A stretch of 64,000 nucleotides of DNA from Myxococcales bacterium (GTDB lineage: Bacteria; Myxococcota_A; Polyangia; Polyangiales; Ga0077539). The stretch is taken from the NCBI GenBank assembly GCA_030652255.1, contig JAUSAZ010000035.1, forward strand, positions 17,136-81,135. Direction: 5' to 3'. Shown here piece by piece: positions 10,622-18,773 of this stretch. Positions within the stretch are counted from its first letter, which is position 1; every line of letters starts with the position of its first letter. Position numbers and translations under genes: made by a program. The notes under the pieces are model-generated. The model made no database searches and was not told where the DNA came from. It saw nothing but the letters and a program-made list of their open reading frames with translations.

Positions 10622-11053
10622 ATGATCTCCGCCGCCCATTTCATCCTCTACGTGCGCGACCAGGAGGCCAGCCGACGCTTCTGGGAGCAGGGCCTCGGTC
10701 TGCCGCCCGCGCTGCACGTACCGGGGATGACCGAGTTCCATCTGCGCGAGGGCGTGGTGCTGGGGCTGATGCCCGAGCGGGGCATCCGCGCGCTGCTCGG
10801 CGAGCGGCTGCCCGACCCCGCCGCCGCCGCGGGCGTGCCGCGCGCGGAGCTGTACCTCCTCGTCGACGACCCGGCCGAATCGCTCGCGCGCTGCCTCCGC
10901 GCCGGGGCGTCGCCGCTGAGCGAGGTGCTGCCGCGCGCGTGGGGACACCGCGCGGGGTACTGCCTCGACCCCGACGGCCACGTGATCGCCTTCGCGAGCG
11001 TGGGCGCGGCGCCCGCGGTCAGCGACCCTGGCTCCGCCGCATCGCCGCCATGA
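10622..11053 (+). CDS. VOC (glyoxalase/bleomycin-resistance) family protein (143 aa)
   Basis: This is a single vicinal-oxygen-chelate fold: it opens with AAHFILYVRDQEASRRFW and ends with GYCLDPDGHVIAFAS, the two betaalphabeta-betabeta modules of a glyoxalase-like protein. Candidate metal ligands include His in the first motif and Glu in ELYLL. The ATG at 10622 is preceded by AAAGGA; another ATG at 10598 overlaps the upstream stop and would add eight residues. Substrate and activity cannot be deduced, since such proteins range from dioxygenases to antibiotic-binding proteins. The last 35 bases overlap the convergent small gene. Confidence 0.8.
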   Translation: MISAAHFILYVRDQEASRRFWEQGLGLPPALHVPGMTEFHLREGVVLGLMPERGIRALLGERLPDPAAAAGVPRAELYLLVDDPAESLARCLRAGASPLSEVLPRAWGHRAGYCLDPDGHVIAFASVGAAPAVSDPGSAASPP

Positions 11054-11279
11054 CGGACAGCACGGCGCCGACGGTGCCCTCGAAGCCCGGCTGCTTCTCC
11101 AGCAGGTCGGCGAGGCGCGCGAGGTCGGCCGTGGTGTCGACCGCCGCCAGCCCCAGCTGAGACAGCAGGCCGTCGAGGAGCACCATGCCCCGCTCGACGC
11201 CGAAGACCTTCACCAGCTTGCTCTCGACGAGGCCGTGGAGCGCCGGGTCGCTCGCTGGCTTCGGCTCATTTCGATCCAA
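11019..11279 (-). CDS. Small helical hypothetical protein (86 aa)
   Basis: This is a short, mostly helical protein without a membrane segment. It includes the stretch LLDGLLSQLGLA and a final GTVGAVLSVMAAMRR, which is loosely like DUF1641-type proteins. I do not recognise a function. The start at 11279 lies 14 bases inside the end of the upstream PAS gene, so the two are probably translationally coupled and may act together. Its 3' end overlaps the VOC gene by 35 bases. The reading frame keeps the high-GC third-position pattern of real genes here. Confidence 0.5.
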   Translation of the reverse strand: MDRNEPKPASDPALHGLVESKLVKVFGVERGMVLLDGLLSQLGLAAVDTTADLARLADLLEKQPGFEGTVGAVLSVMAAMRRSQGR

Positions 11280-12279
11280 GCAGGGCCTCGAGTTCGGTGA
11301 TGCGTGCGGTCGCCCGGTCGAGCTCTGCGCGCACCGCCCGGCTCTGCTCGACGAGCTCGCCGGAGAAGGCCTCGGCCGCGCGTCGGGCCGCCTCCCGCTC
11401 GCGCTCGGCGACCTTGCGGGCCGTCACGTCGTGGCCCTGTACGAAGATGCCCCGGGTCGCGCCGTCTGCGCCGCGCACCGGCTGGTAGATGAAGTCGACG
11501 AAGACCTCCTCGGGCTCCAAGGCCCCGCGGCGCTGCAGCAGCAGCCGCACGTCCGTGCCGACGTAGGCCTCGGCCCGGTCGTACACGCCCTCCAGCAGCG
11601 CCACGAAGCCCTGCTCGACGACCTCGGGCAAGGCGGTGCGCAAGGGCAGCCCGACGATGGCGTCGCGGCCGACCAGGCGGAGGTAGGCCTCGTTCGCCAG
11701 CGTGAACACCAGGTCGCGCCCCTCGAGGAAGCACATGAAGCCCGGCGCCTGCTCGAAGAGCATGCGCAGGTGCTCGCGCTCGGCGTCGAGCCGCGCGTTC
11801 TCCACCTGCACCGCCCGCGCGCGAGAGAGCACGCCCGCCGCGTCGGCCGGCTGGTGCCCGCCCTCGCCCCGGGCGCCGAGCTCGGTGACGTCGACGGTGT
11901 GCTGGAGCACGAACGCGACCCGCCCCGCCGCGTCGAGCACCGGCGAGTGGGTGGCGCTCCAGTGGCGCTCGGCGGTGACGAGCTGCCCGTCGACCTCCTT
12001 GGGGACGCGGTACGGGATGACCGCGAGGTGGTCGCGCTCGCCGGTCTCCAGCACGCGCTCGAGCGAGCGCTGGAGCATCCGCGCGGAGTCGTTGTTGGGG
12101 TCGTCGGGGTCGTTGGGAAACAGGTCGAAGAGGTAGCGGCCGAGCAGCTGGTCGAGGCGGCTGCCGGTCTCGCGGAGGTACGTCGCGTTCGCGGCGACGT
12201 AGCGCAGGTCGCGGTCGACGACCATGTACGCGTTGGGTGAGACCTCGAACAAGCCCTGGTAGTCGACGTGGCTGGCCAT
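11266..12279 (-). CDS. Double PAS-domain sensor protein without kinase domain (337 aa)
   Basis: Two PAS domains are visible: the first at about residues 8-125 (FEVSPNAYMVVDRDLRYVAAN, ending in DVTELG) and the second at about 165-285 (FEQAPGFMCFLEG, ending in HDVTARK, a PAC-type end). A coiled coil of about 50 residues closes the protein (AEREREAARRAAEAF, then LDRATARITELEALL). The length would fit the sensor half of a histidine kinase, but no H-box or HATPase domain follows; the frame stops and a small ORF begins. It could sense a ligand or redox state and act by protein contact, perhaps through the downstream 86-residue protein. It is cytoplasmic. Confidence 0.8.
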   Translation of the reverse strand: MASHVDYQGLFEVSPNAYMVVDRDLRYVAANATYLRETGSRLDQLLGRYLFDLFPNDPDDPNNDSARMLQRSLERVLETGERDHLAVIPYRVPKEVDGQLVTAERHWSATHSPVLDAAGRVAFVLQHTVDVTELGARGEGGHQPADAAGVLSRARAVQVENARLDAEREHLRMLFEQAPGFMCFLEGRDLVFTLANEAYLRLVGRDAIVGLPLRTALPEVVEQGFVALLEGVYDRAEAYVGTDVRLLLQRRGALEPEEVFVDFIYQPVRGADGATRGIFVQGHDVTARKVAEREREAARRAAEAFSGELVEQSRAVRAELDRATARITELEALLGSK

Positions 12280-12348
12280 GTTCCGCGCCAGTTAGAGAAG
12301 CTGCCCGCCCGTGTCAATCGTCGCCCCGCGGTGGGGGGAAGGCCCTCG

Positions 12349-13209
12349 TCAGCCGCGCGGGTCGACCGCGTCGCGCAGGGCCTCGCCGAGGAGGTTGAAG
12401 CCCACCACGGTCAGCAGGATCGCCAGGCCCGGCACCACGGTGAGCCGCGGCACGGCGCGGGTGAGCGACTCGGACTGGTGCAGCATCGAGCCCCAGGAGG
12501 CCGCCGGGGGCACCACCCCGACGCCGAGGTACGAGAGCGAGCTCTCGGCGACGATCATCCCGGCGACCTGCGACGTGGCGATGACGATCACCAGCGGGAC
12601 GACGTTGGGCAGCAGGTGCCGGGTGATGATCCGCAGGTGCGAGGCGCCGAGCGCGCGCGCGGCGAGGACGTAGTCGAGCTCCTTGAGCTGGAGGGTCTTG
12701 CCGCGGATCTGCCGGGCCATCGAGGGCCACGCGAGGGCCGCCAGCACCACGAAGATCACCCACAGGTCGGGCCGGTCGATGACCTTGTTGAGGGTCATCA
12801 CCACCAGCAGGAAGGGGAAGGACAGCAGCGCGTCGACGAGGCGCATGAGCACCGTGTCGGCCCAGCCGCCGAAGTACCCCGCGAGCAGCCCGATGAGGGT
12901 GCCCACCAGCACGATGAGCCCGGTGGCGGCGAAGGCCACGGTGAGCGACACCCGGGCGCCGTAGAGCAGCCGCGAGAGCTCGCAGCGGCCCACCACGTCG
13001 GCCCCGAGCGGGAACTCCCGCGTCGGCCCGATGGGCACGCCCTGCGAGGTGAGCGTGCGGTTCTTGAAGGGCATGTCGGGGTCGTGCGGCGCGAGCAGCG
13101 GGGCGAAGAGCGCCGCCGTCACCGCGAGGAGCACCAGGATGAGGCCGACCCACGCGCCGCGGTTGCGACGAAAGCGGGCCACCGCGCGAGGATCAAGGAT
13201 TGCTGCCAT
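12349..13209 (-). CDS. Peptide/nickel-type ABC transporter permease, DppC-like (286 aa)
   Basis: This is an inner-membrane permease of the DppC/OppC type. It has an N-terminal RFRRNRGAWVG segment, a first helix, a periplasmic loop with the PLGADVVGRCELSRLLYGARVSL motif region (normally GTDxxGRDxLSR), and the EAA loop ARALGASHLRIITRHLLPN. The C-terminal helix ends LLGEALRDAVDPR, as in the family. The ATG at 13209 sits 17 bases inside the end of menE. A GTG at 13230 is an alternative with GGGGAG only three bases away. No partner permease, ATPase or binding protein is in the window, so this is an orphan component or its partners lie elsewhere. Confidence 0.85.
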   Translation of the reverse strand: MAAILDPRAVARFRRNRGAWVGLILVLLAVTAALFAPLLAPHDPDMPFKNRTLTSQGVPIGPTREFPLGADVVGRCELSRLLYGARVSLTVAFAATGLIVLVGTLIGLLAGYFGGWADTVLMRLVDALLSFPFLLVVMTLNKVIDRPDLWVIFVVLAALAWPSMARQIRGKTLQLKELDYVLAARALGASHLRIITRHLLPNVVPLVIVIATSQVAGMIVAESSLSYLGVGVVPPAASWGSMLHQSESLTRAVPRLTVVPGLAILLTVVGFNLLGEALRDAVDPRG

Positions 13210-14659
13210 GGGGCGGCCGCGACGATACACCGTCTCCCCACGGGCTCAGCGCCGCTCCGTAGCGCGCCGCCGCCCCGGCCCGGTCGGGCTTGCCGCTCGG
13301 CAGCGCACCGATCGCGTCCACCCGCGCCAGCAGCCGCGGGCGCTTGAAGCCCGCGAGGCGCCCCCGGGCGTGCTCCGCCAGCGCCGCCCGCCACGCGGTC
13401 TCGTCGGCGACCGCGCCCCGCGCCACCACCGCCGCCGCCACCCGCTGGCCCCATACCGGGTCGGGTACTCCGAAGACCAGCGCCGCGGCCACCGAGGGGT
13501 GCGCCTCCAGGCACTGCTCGACCTCGACGGGGTAGACGTTCTCGCCGCCGGTCACGACCAGGTCGGTGCGCCGCGCGTGGATCGACAGCACCCCGACCGG
13601 GTCGAGCGACCCGAGGTCGCCCGTGTCGAAGTACGCCTCGTCCGCCAGCGGGCCCTGGCCCCAGTACCCGCGCATCCGCATCGGCCCTCGCACCGTGATG
13701 CGACCCACCGCCCCGGTCGCGACGGGGGCGCCGTCGTCATCCACGATGCGCAGCTCGACCCCGTGCAGGGCTCTCCCCACGCCGCGCTGCGCCACCGGCT
13801 CGCGGGTGGGCGTCTGCGTGGCCACCTGCGAGCACATCTCGGTCATCCCGTAGGTGGCCAGCGCCCGCACGCCCCGCGCGGCGCTCTCCGCGAGCAGCTC
13901 CGGCGGGCACGCCGCGCCGCCCACCAGCAGCGCCCGCGCCCGCGCCAGCACGTTGTCCCGGTCGGCCTCCAGCAGCGCCCGCAGCATCGTCGGGACCACC
14001 GACACGAGGGTCCCGCCCGCGCGCACGGCGTCGAGCACCGCGTCCGCGTCGAAGCGCGGCAGCAGCACCACCGGGCGCCCCGCCCGGAGGCACCGGGTGA
14101 GCACCGAGAGCCCCCCCACGTGGGCGATCGGCAGGGCAGCGACCCAGCGGTCGGGGTGCTCCCAGCCCAGGTTGCGCTCGCTCGCGGCGGCGCTCGCGGC
14201 GAAGGCACCGTGGGTGAGCACCGCGCCCTTCGGGCGGCCCGACGTGCCCGAGGTGTAGATCATCGCCAGGGGGGCGCCCAGCTCGCAGCGCGGGAGCGCG
14301 GGCCAACGGCGGTTTACACCGTCCAGTAAGAGCGCGTCGACCCCGGCGTCGTCGAGCGCGAGCGCGACCTCCGCGTCGTCGATGAGGGCCCGCGCCTCGG
14401 GCTCCGTGAGCCGCGGGTGCACCAGCACGGCGGTCACCCCCGCGATCGCCATCCCGAGCAGCGCCACCACCGTCTCCGCGCGGTTGCTCCCGCGCAGCGC
14501 CACCCGGTCTCCGCGGCGCACGCCCGCCGCCCGCAGCGCCGCGACGAAGCCCCCCATGCGCGCGTCGAGCTCGCCGAAGGTCCACGCCTGCCCGTCGGCG
14601 AGGAGGGCCACCTCGCCGCGCCTCCGCGGCGGCACCCGCGCGAAGGGGCTCGCGCTCAT
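13193..14659 (-). CDS. menE: o-Succinylbenzoate-CoA ligase-type AMP-forming synthetase (488 aa)
   Basis: This is an ANL-superfamily enzyme that adenylates a carboxylate and transfers it to CoA. The P-loop-like motif IYTSGTSGRPKGAVLTH lies about a third of the way in. ATYGMTEM and YFDTGDLGSLD follow, then RRTDLVVTGGENVYPVEVE and a C-terminal Lys region (LPSGKPDR). The assignment to MenE, which makes o-succinylbenzoyl-CoA in menaquinone synthesis, rests on the MenC-like gene 11 bases upstream; other acyl-CoA ligases share the motifs. The ATG at 14659 gives a normal length. The 3' end overlaps the ABC permease start. Confidence 0.75.
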   Translation of the reverse strand: MSASPFARVPPRRRGEVALLADGQAWTFGELDARMGGFVAALRAAGVRRGDRVALRGSNRAETVVALLGMAIAGVTAVLVHPRLTEPEARALIDDAEVALALDDAGVDALLLDGVNRRWPALPRCELGAPLAMIYTSGTSGRPKGAVLTHGAFAASAAASERNLGWEHPDRWVAALPIAHVGGLSVLTRCLRAGRPVVLLPRFDADAVLDAVRAGGTLVSVVPTMLRALLEADRDNVLARARALLVGGAACPPELLAESAARGVRALATYGMTEMCSQVATQTPTREPVAQRGVGRALHGVELRIVDDDGAPVATGAVGRITVRGPMRMRGYWGQGPLADEAYFDTGDLGSLDPVGVLSIHARRTDLVVTGGENVYPVEVEQCLEAHPSVAAALVFGVPDPVWGQRVAAAVVARGAVADETAWRAALAEHARGRLAGFKRPRLLARVDAIGALPSGKPDRAGAAARYGAALSPWGDGVSSRPPHGSNP

Positions 14660-14670
14660 CCCCAACCCTC

Positions 14671-15723
14671 TCAAGGTGCCCCCGAGCCCGCTGCCGCGCC
14701 CGTCGCCCGCCGCACCCACGGCCCCTGCGCCTGCGGCACCGGCACCCCCGGCCACGCGTCCAGCCCCGGGTGCCGGTCGAGCCCGCAGGCCCACGCCCCC
14801 GGCAGCGAGCGCGCCAGCTCGCACGCCGCCGCCAGCGCCACCGGACCATCCAGCAGGTGCGTCACCACCACGCCCAGCCCCAGCGCCCCGGCGGCCAGCG
14901 CCGTCTCCCGCGCGGCCAGCCACCCGAGGGCCATCGGCTTCAGCACCACCGCCGCGCAGCCCCGCCGGGCGTCCGCGTCCGCCAGGAAGCGCGCCCGGTG
15001 CTCCGCGTCGATGAGCGCCTCGTCCGCCGCCCACGGCACCGCCCGCTCGCCCAGCGCGAACACCTCCGCGCCCGCGCAGGGCTGCTCGACGTACGCCACG
15101 CCGAGGCCCGCCAGCGCGTCGAGCCGGCGCCGGGCCTCGTCCAGGGTCCACGACCCGTTGGCGTCGAGCCGCCACGTCACCCCGGCGAAGCGCTCCCGCA
15201 GCCGCGCTAGCACCTTACGCTCCTGGGTAAAGTCTGCGCCGCCCGTCTTGAGCTTGAGCACCTCGAAGCCGCGCGCCACGGCCTCCGCGCAGCGCGCCTC
15301 GATGTCCTCGTCGCCGAGCGCGCCCGGCTGCGCGTTGCACGCCACCGCCTCCGCGTCGCAGCCCAGCACGGCCGCGACGGACACCCCCCGCCGCTGGCCC
15401 CACAGGTCGAGCAGCGCGACCTCCACCGCGCAGCGCGCCGACGGCAGCGCGTCCAGCGTCGGGAAGCGCCGCAGGGTCTCCGCCACGTCGCCGCTCGCCT
15501 CGCCCAGCCGGGGGATCACGTCGACCAACGCCTGGGTCACCGCGGCCAGCGTCTCCGGGGAGTGACCCGCCAGCGGCGAGGCCTCGCCCTGCCCGGCGTG
15601 GCCCTCGTCGTCGACGAGGGTGAGCAACAACCCCTCGCGCCGCGCCGACGGGCGCGCGGCGGCGCCCGATGGGCGGCCGAGCGCACCCTCGTAGCGGCGC
15701 AGCGAGCGCGACCGGAGGCGCAC
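14671..15723 (-). CDS. menC: o-Succinylbenzoate synthase, enolase superfamily (350 aa)
   Basis: This is an enolase-superfamily enzyme that dehydrates SHCHC to o-succinylbenzoate in menaquinone synthesis. Visible motifs are GQGEASPLAGHSPET near the N terminus (as in MenC), the general base pair in KLKTGG, the metal ligands in RLDANGSW, VEQP and ADEA, and LKPMALGG-like residues near the C terminus. The start is a GTG at 15723, ten bases after the upstream lipoprotein, without a clear ribosome-binding site. Dipeptide epimerase or muconate cycloisomerase activity is possible on family grounds, but the adjoining MenE favours MenC. No other men genes are in the window. Confidence 0.75.
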   Translation of the reverse strand: MRLRSRSLRRYEGALGRPSGAAARPSARREGLLLTLVDDEGHAGQGEASPLAGHSPETLAAVTQALVDVIPRLGEASGDVAETLRRFPTLDALPSARCAVEVALLDLWGQRRGVSVAAVLGCDAEAVACNAQPGALGDEDIEARCAEAVARGFEVLKLKTGGADFTQERKVLARLRERFAGVTWRLDANGSWTLDEARRRLDALAGLGVAYVEQPCAGAEVFALGERAVPWAADEALIDAEHRARFLADADARRGCAAVVLKPMALGWLAARETALAAGALGLGVVVTHLLDGPVALAAACELARSLPGAWACGLDRHPGLDAWPGVPVPQAQGPWVRRATGAAAGSGAP

Positions 15724-15733
15724 CGCGGAGGCC

Positions 15734-16888
15734 CTACTGGCCCGCCCCGCCGAGCGAGCGGCGCAGCTCGCCCGTCGGCACGAAGGCCCGGCCGTCGACG
15801 GTGAAGGCCGCGCTGTCGTCGCCGCGCAGCAGGATCACCGCGCGCTGCGTGAGGTCGGCGGTGTCGAGCTCGCCGCCTACCGCGATCGCCACGATGCCGC
15901 CGTCGGCGCGCACCCAGCCGCCGACGCCGTGGAGGGTCGCGGGCGTGAGCGAGCGCGCCAGGAAGGAGCGCAGCCCGTTGGTGTGCATCGTCTGCCCGTT
16001 GACCCCGACCAGGAAGGCGTTGGAGTCGTCGGCGAACCAGACGCCGTTCCAGCCGCGGGCGTCCTCGAAGCCGCGGGGCTGCCACTCCAGGCCGTCCTGC
16101 CCGGTGCCCATGAGCACCACGCCGGTGTTCTGTCCGCCCACCGCCCAGCACGAGGTGCCCTGGCAGCTCACGGTGAAGAGCCGGTTGTCGGAGCCCTCGA
16201 TGCGCGTCGGGTCGAGCGCCGCGGCCGCGCCGTCCACCACGCGGAACGCCACGCCGCGCTCGCCGACCACCACGAGCTGCCCGTTGGAGCGCGCGGAGAC
16301 CTTGTACAGGTTGACCTCGCGCGCCTCGGGGGGGACCTCCACGCGGGTGAAGGCGCTGCCGTCGTAGCGCACCAGCACCCCCTTCGGCCCGGTGGGCGAG
16401 GCGGAGCCCCCGACGAACCACGTCACGTTACCCACCTGGGTAAAGCCCCAGTAGGTGGGCTCGCCCTCGGGGAAGGTGAGCCCCGTCGCGACGGCCTCGC
16501 AGCCGACCCCCTCGCGGTAGCGCACGACGCGGCCGCGCTCGCCCGCGGCCCACGGGGCGCCGTCGACCGGGGCGGTCCACCAGAGGACGGCGTCGGCGGC
16601 GCAGAGGGTGGTGAAGGTGCCCGGGTGGCGGTACACGAGCAGGCGCCCGGCGGACTGCGCATCGAGGCGCGCCGGGTCGACGCCCACGAAGCCGCCGGAC
16701 AGGTACGCGCGGCCCGCGTTGGGGTCGCCGTAGACCGAGAGCAGCGATCCGCCGGGGAGGCCGTCGACGGCGACGCGGAAGAGGTCGGGCCGGGTGTCGG
16801 CCGCGGTGTCGTCGGGGCCGCACGCGAGCGCGAAGGCCGCGGTGGTGACCGCGAAGGCGGCGGTGACGATGGACTGCCAGGTCTTCAT
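15734..16888 (-). CDS. Predicted lipoprotein with beta-propeller-like mature domain (384 aa)
   Basis: A short signal peptide ends in a lipobox (AFALACG, Cys23). The mature part contains repeated beta-rich elements with Trp/Gly turns (LLSVYGDPNAG, then VTWFVGGSAS, then GQLVVVGERGVAFRV, then CWAVGGQNTG, then NAFLVGVNGQTMH). The spacing recalls YCF48/BNR-type propellers. I do not recognise a specific function. It sits 22 bases after a PrsW-type protease gene and 10 bases before menC, so it is probably in the same transcript. It is a predicted envelope protein. Confidence 0.6.
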   Translation of the reverse strand: MKTWQSIVTAAFAVTTAAFALACGPDDTAADTRPDLFRVAVDGLPGGSLLSVYGDPNAGRAYLSGGFVGVDPARLDAQSAGRLLVYRHPGTFTTLCAADAVLWWTAPVDGAPWAAGERGRVVRYREGVGCEAVATGLTFPEGEPTYWGFTQVGNVTWFVGGSASPTGPKGVLVRYDGSAFTRVEVPPEAREVNLYKVSARSNGQLVVVGERGVAFRVVDGAAAALDPTRIEGSDNRLFTVSCQGTSCWAVGGQNTGVVLMGTGQDGLEWQPRGFEDARGWNGVWFADDSNAFLVGVNGQTMHTNGLRSFLARSLTPATLHGVGGWVRADGGIVAIAVGGELDTADLTQRAVILLRGDDSAAFTVDGRAFVPTGELRRSLGGAGQ

Positions 16889-16910
16889 GGGGGGGGAGTG
16901 GGCCGGTGTT

Positions 16911-18026
16911 CTAGCGCCGCGCGAGCTCGGCGCGGAGGTGGTGGATGCGCTCGCGCAGCGGGGCGATGAAGTCGAAGCTGATGGTGCGCATCTGGCCCTT
17001 CATGGCGCGGGTGGCGTGCCACTTGGAGAGGGCGAGGCGGGCGGCGGTGGCGATGAGCTCGCCGCGCAGCCGGCCCTGCGGCCCGGAGCGGGCGCGAAAC
17101 TGACCGAAGGCCGAGCCGACGAGGGCGAGCTCGTCGCGGGAGAGGGTGCCGATGAGCACCTCGTCCTGGAGGTACTCGCGGATGATGCGCCCGCGGCGCA
17201 GCACCAGCGCGAACACCATCGCCAGGAAGGCCAGCACGAAGAGGAACCACAGCGGCAGGAGGAAGAGCACCAGCGGCACCTCGAGGGCCGCGGAGAGGAC
17301 GGCGGCGCCGTTCCAGATGGCGTGCAGGAGCACCGCGGCGGCGTAGCCCAGGAGGGGATAGAGCCAGCGGGCCCACGGGCTGGTGCTCTCCCGCGAGAGC
17401 CCGAAGCCGATGCCGGTCATGGAGGTGAAGAGGGGGTGCGCCCACGGGGTGACCACGCCGCGCAGGATGAAGATGCTGGTGAGGTCGACGGAGGCGTGGC
17501 CGGTGCCCGCGCGGGCGTAGTAGACGACGTTCTCGACGGCGGCGAAGCCGAGGGCGGCGAAGGTGGCGTAGATGATCCCGTCGATGACGCCGTCGAACTC
17601 GCGGCGCCAGAAATAGAACATCCCGAAGAGGCTGAGGGCCTTGAAGAACTCCTCCACGAGGGGCGCGCACACGGCGGCGCCGACGGCCTCGCCCGCGACG
17701 GCCGACACCACGGAGTTGATGGGCGCCGAGAAGCCGCACGCGCCGAGGGCGCCCCAGGTGAAGACCAGCGCGAGGGACCAGGTGGGCTCCGGGTCGTAGC
17801 GGTCGAGCAGGCGGGGCACGGTCATGTAGACGAGCACCGCGGGGAAGGCGAGCGCGGCGCCGTAGGCCATGGCCGTGTAGGCCCCGATGGGGTCGCGCCC
17901 GAAGAGCGGCGGCACCAGGAAGACGGCGTGGAGGAGCAGGCCCCCGACGATGGTGCCGAGGGTGAAGAGCACGAGGCCCACCATGCGGCGCGAGCGCTCT
18001 GGGTCGATGGCAGCAGAGAGGACCAT
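16911..18026 (-). CDS. PrsW family intramembrane metalloprotease (371 aa)
   Basis: The protein has about nine hydrophobic helices. It keeps the PrsW/CPBP-type catalytic motifs: LVEEFFKAL (the paired Glu), FAALGFAAVENVVYY (Glu and Asn), WAHPLFTSMTGIGFG (His) and AVLLHAIWNGAA (His). In Bacillus, PrsW cleaves the anti-sigma factor RsiW at the membrane. Here no such substrate is adjacent, although the downstream lipoprotein might be related. The C-terminal 90 residues beyond the last helix are soluble and basic, longer than in the smallest members. It is the first gene of a co-directional minus-strand run. Confidence 0.85.
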   Translation of the reverse strand: MVLSAAIDPERSRRMVGLVLFTLGTIVGGLLLHAVFLVPPLFGRDPIGAYTAMAYGAALAFPAVLVYMTVPRLLDRYDPEPTWSLALVFTWGALGACGFSAPINSVVSAVAGEAVGAAVCAPLVEEFFKALSLFGMFYFWRREFDGVIDGIIYATFAALGFAAVENVVYYARAGTGHASVDLTSIFILRGVVTPWAHPLFTSMTGIGFGLSRESTSPWARWLYPLLGYAAAVLLHAIWNGAAVLSAALEVPLVLFLLPLWFLFVLAFLAMVFALVLRRGRIIREYLQDEVLIGTLSRDELALVGSAFGQFRARSGPQGRLRGELIATAARLALSKWHATRAMKGQMRTISFDFIAPLRERIHHLRAELARR

Positions 18027-18127
18027 AAGGGCGGGTGGGCGGACGATACCTCAGCCGGGCCGTCGCGAGGTTGGCACGCCGCGGCCCTGGGATGGACACC
18101 CCGGATGGCGATAGATTCCCCGACGCC

Positions 18128-18769
18128 ATGCGCGACCTCACCCTGTACCGCGACGACTTCTGGATCAGCCCCTATGTCTTCACCTGCGACGTCACCCTGC
18201 GGGAGAAGGGCCTCGCGTACGACGTCGTGAGCGTGGCGCTGCAGCGCGGCGAGCAGGGCACGGAGGTCTTCTCGACGGCGAGCGTGACCGCGCGGGTGCC
18301 GGCGCTGCGCCACGGGGACTTCGTGGTGGCCGAGTCGAGCGCCATCGTCGAGTACCTGGAGGAGGCCTTCCCGGAGAGCCCGAGGGTGCTCCCCACCGAC
18401 CCGAAGGAGCGGGCGCGCGCGCGGCAGGTGATGTCGTGGATCCGCAGCGACGACACCTTCCCCATCCGGGAGGAGCGCCCCACGTCGTCGATGTTCTATG
18501 CGCGCACCGACCGGGTGCTGAGCGCGGCCGGCGCGCGCGCCGCCACGAAGCTGGTGGACGTCGCCGCGCGGCTGCTGGCGCACGGCGGCGAGCACATCGG
18601 CCCGGCCTGGAGCATCGCCGACGCCGACCTGGCCTTCATGCTCCAGCGCCTCATCCTGAACGGCGGTGTGCTGCCCGAGCGGGTGCGCGCCTACGCCGAC
18701 CGGGTGTGGTCGCGGCCGACGGTGAGGGCCTTCGTCGAGTACGAGCGCCAGCCCTACGTGGCGTACTGA
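18128..18769 (+). CDS. Glutathione S-transferase family protein, YfcF-like (213 aa)
   Basis: The N-terminal thioredoxin-like half begins RDLTLYRDDFWISPYVFTC, close to the start of E. coli YfcF. It continues with VPALRHGDFVVAESSAIVEYLEE, which contains the glutathione-binding cis-Pro and the E-S pair. The helical C-terminal half includes WSIADADLAFMLQRL. The length fits a full GST. The ATG at 18128 was chosen because homologous proteins begin there; an in-frame ATG at 18092 would add a nonconserved leader. It is a cytosolic detoxification or redox protein. Four bases separate it from the following lipoprotein gene. Confidence 0.85.
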   Translation: MRDLTLYRDDFWISPYVFTCDVTLREKGLAYDVVSVALQRGEQGTEVFSTASVTARVPALRHGDFVVAESSAIVEYLEEAFPESPRVLPTDPKERARARQVMSWIRSDDTFPIREERPTSSMFYARTDRVLSAAGARAATKLVDVAARLLAHGGEHIGPAWSIADADLAFMLQRLILNGGVLPERVRAYADRVWSRPTVRAFVEYERQPYVAY

Positions 18770-18773
18770 GCCG

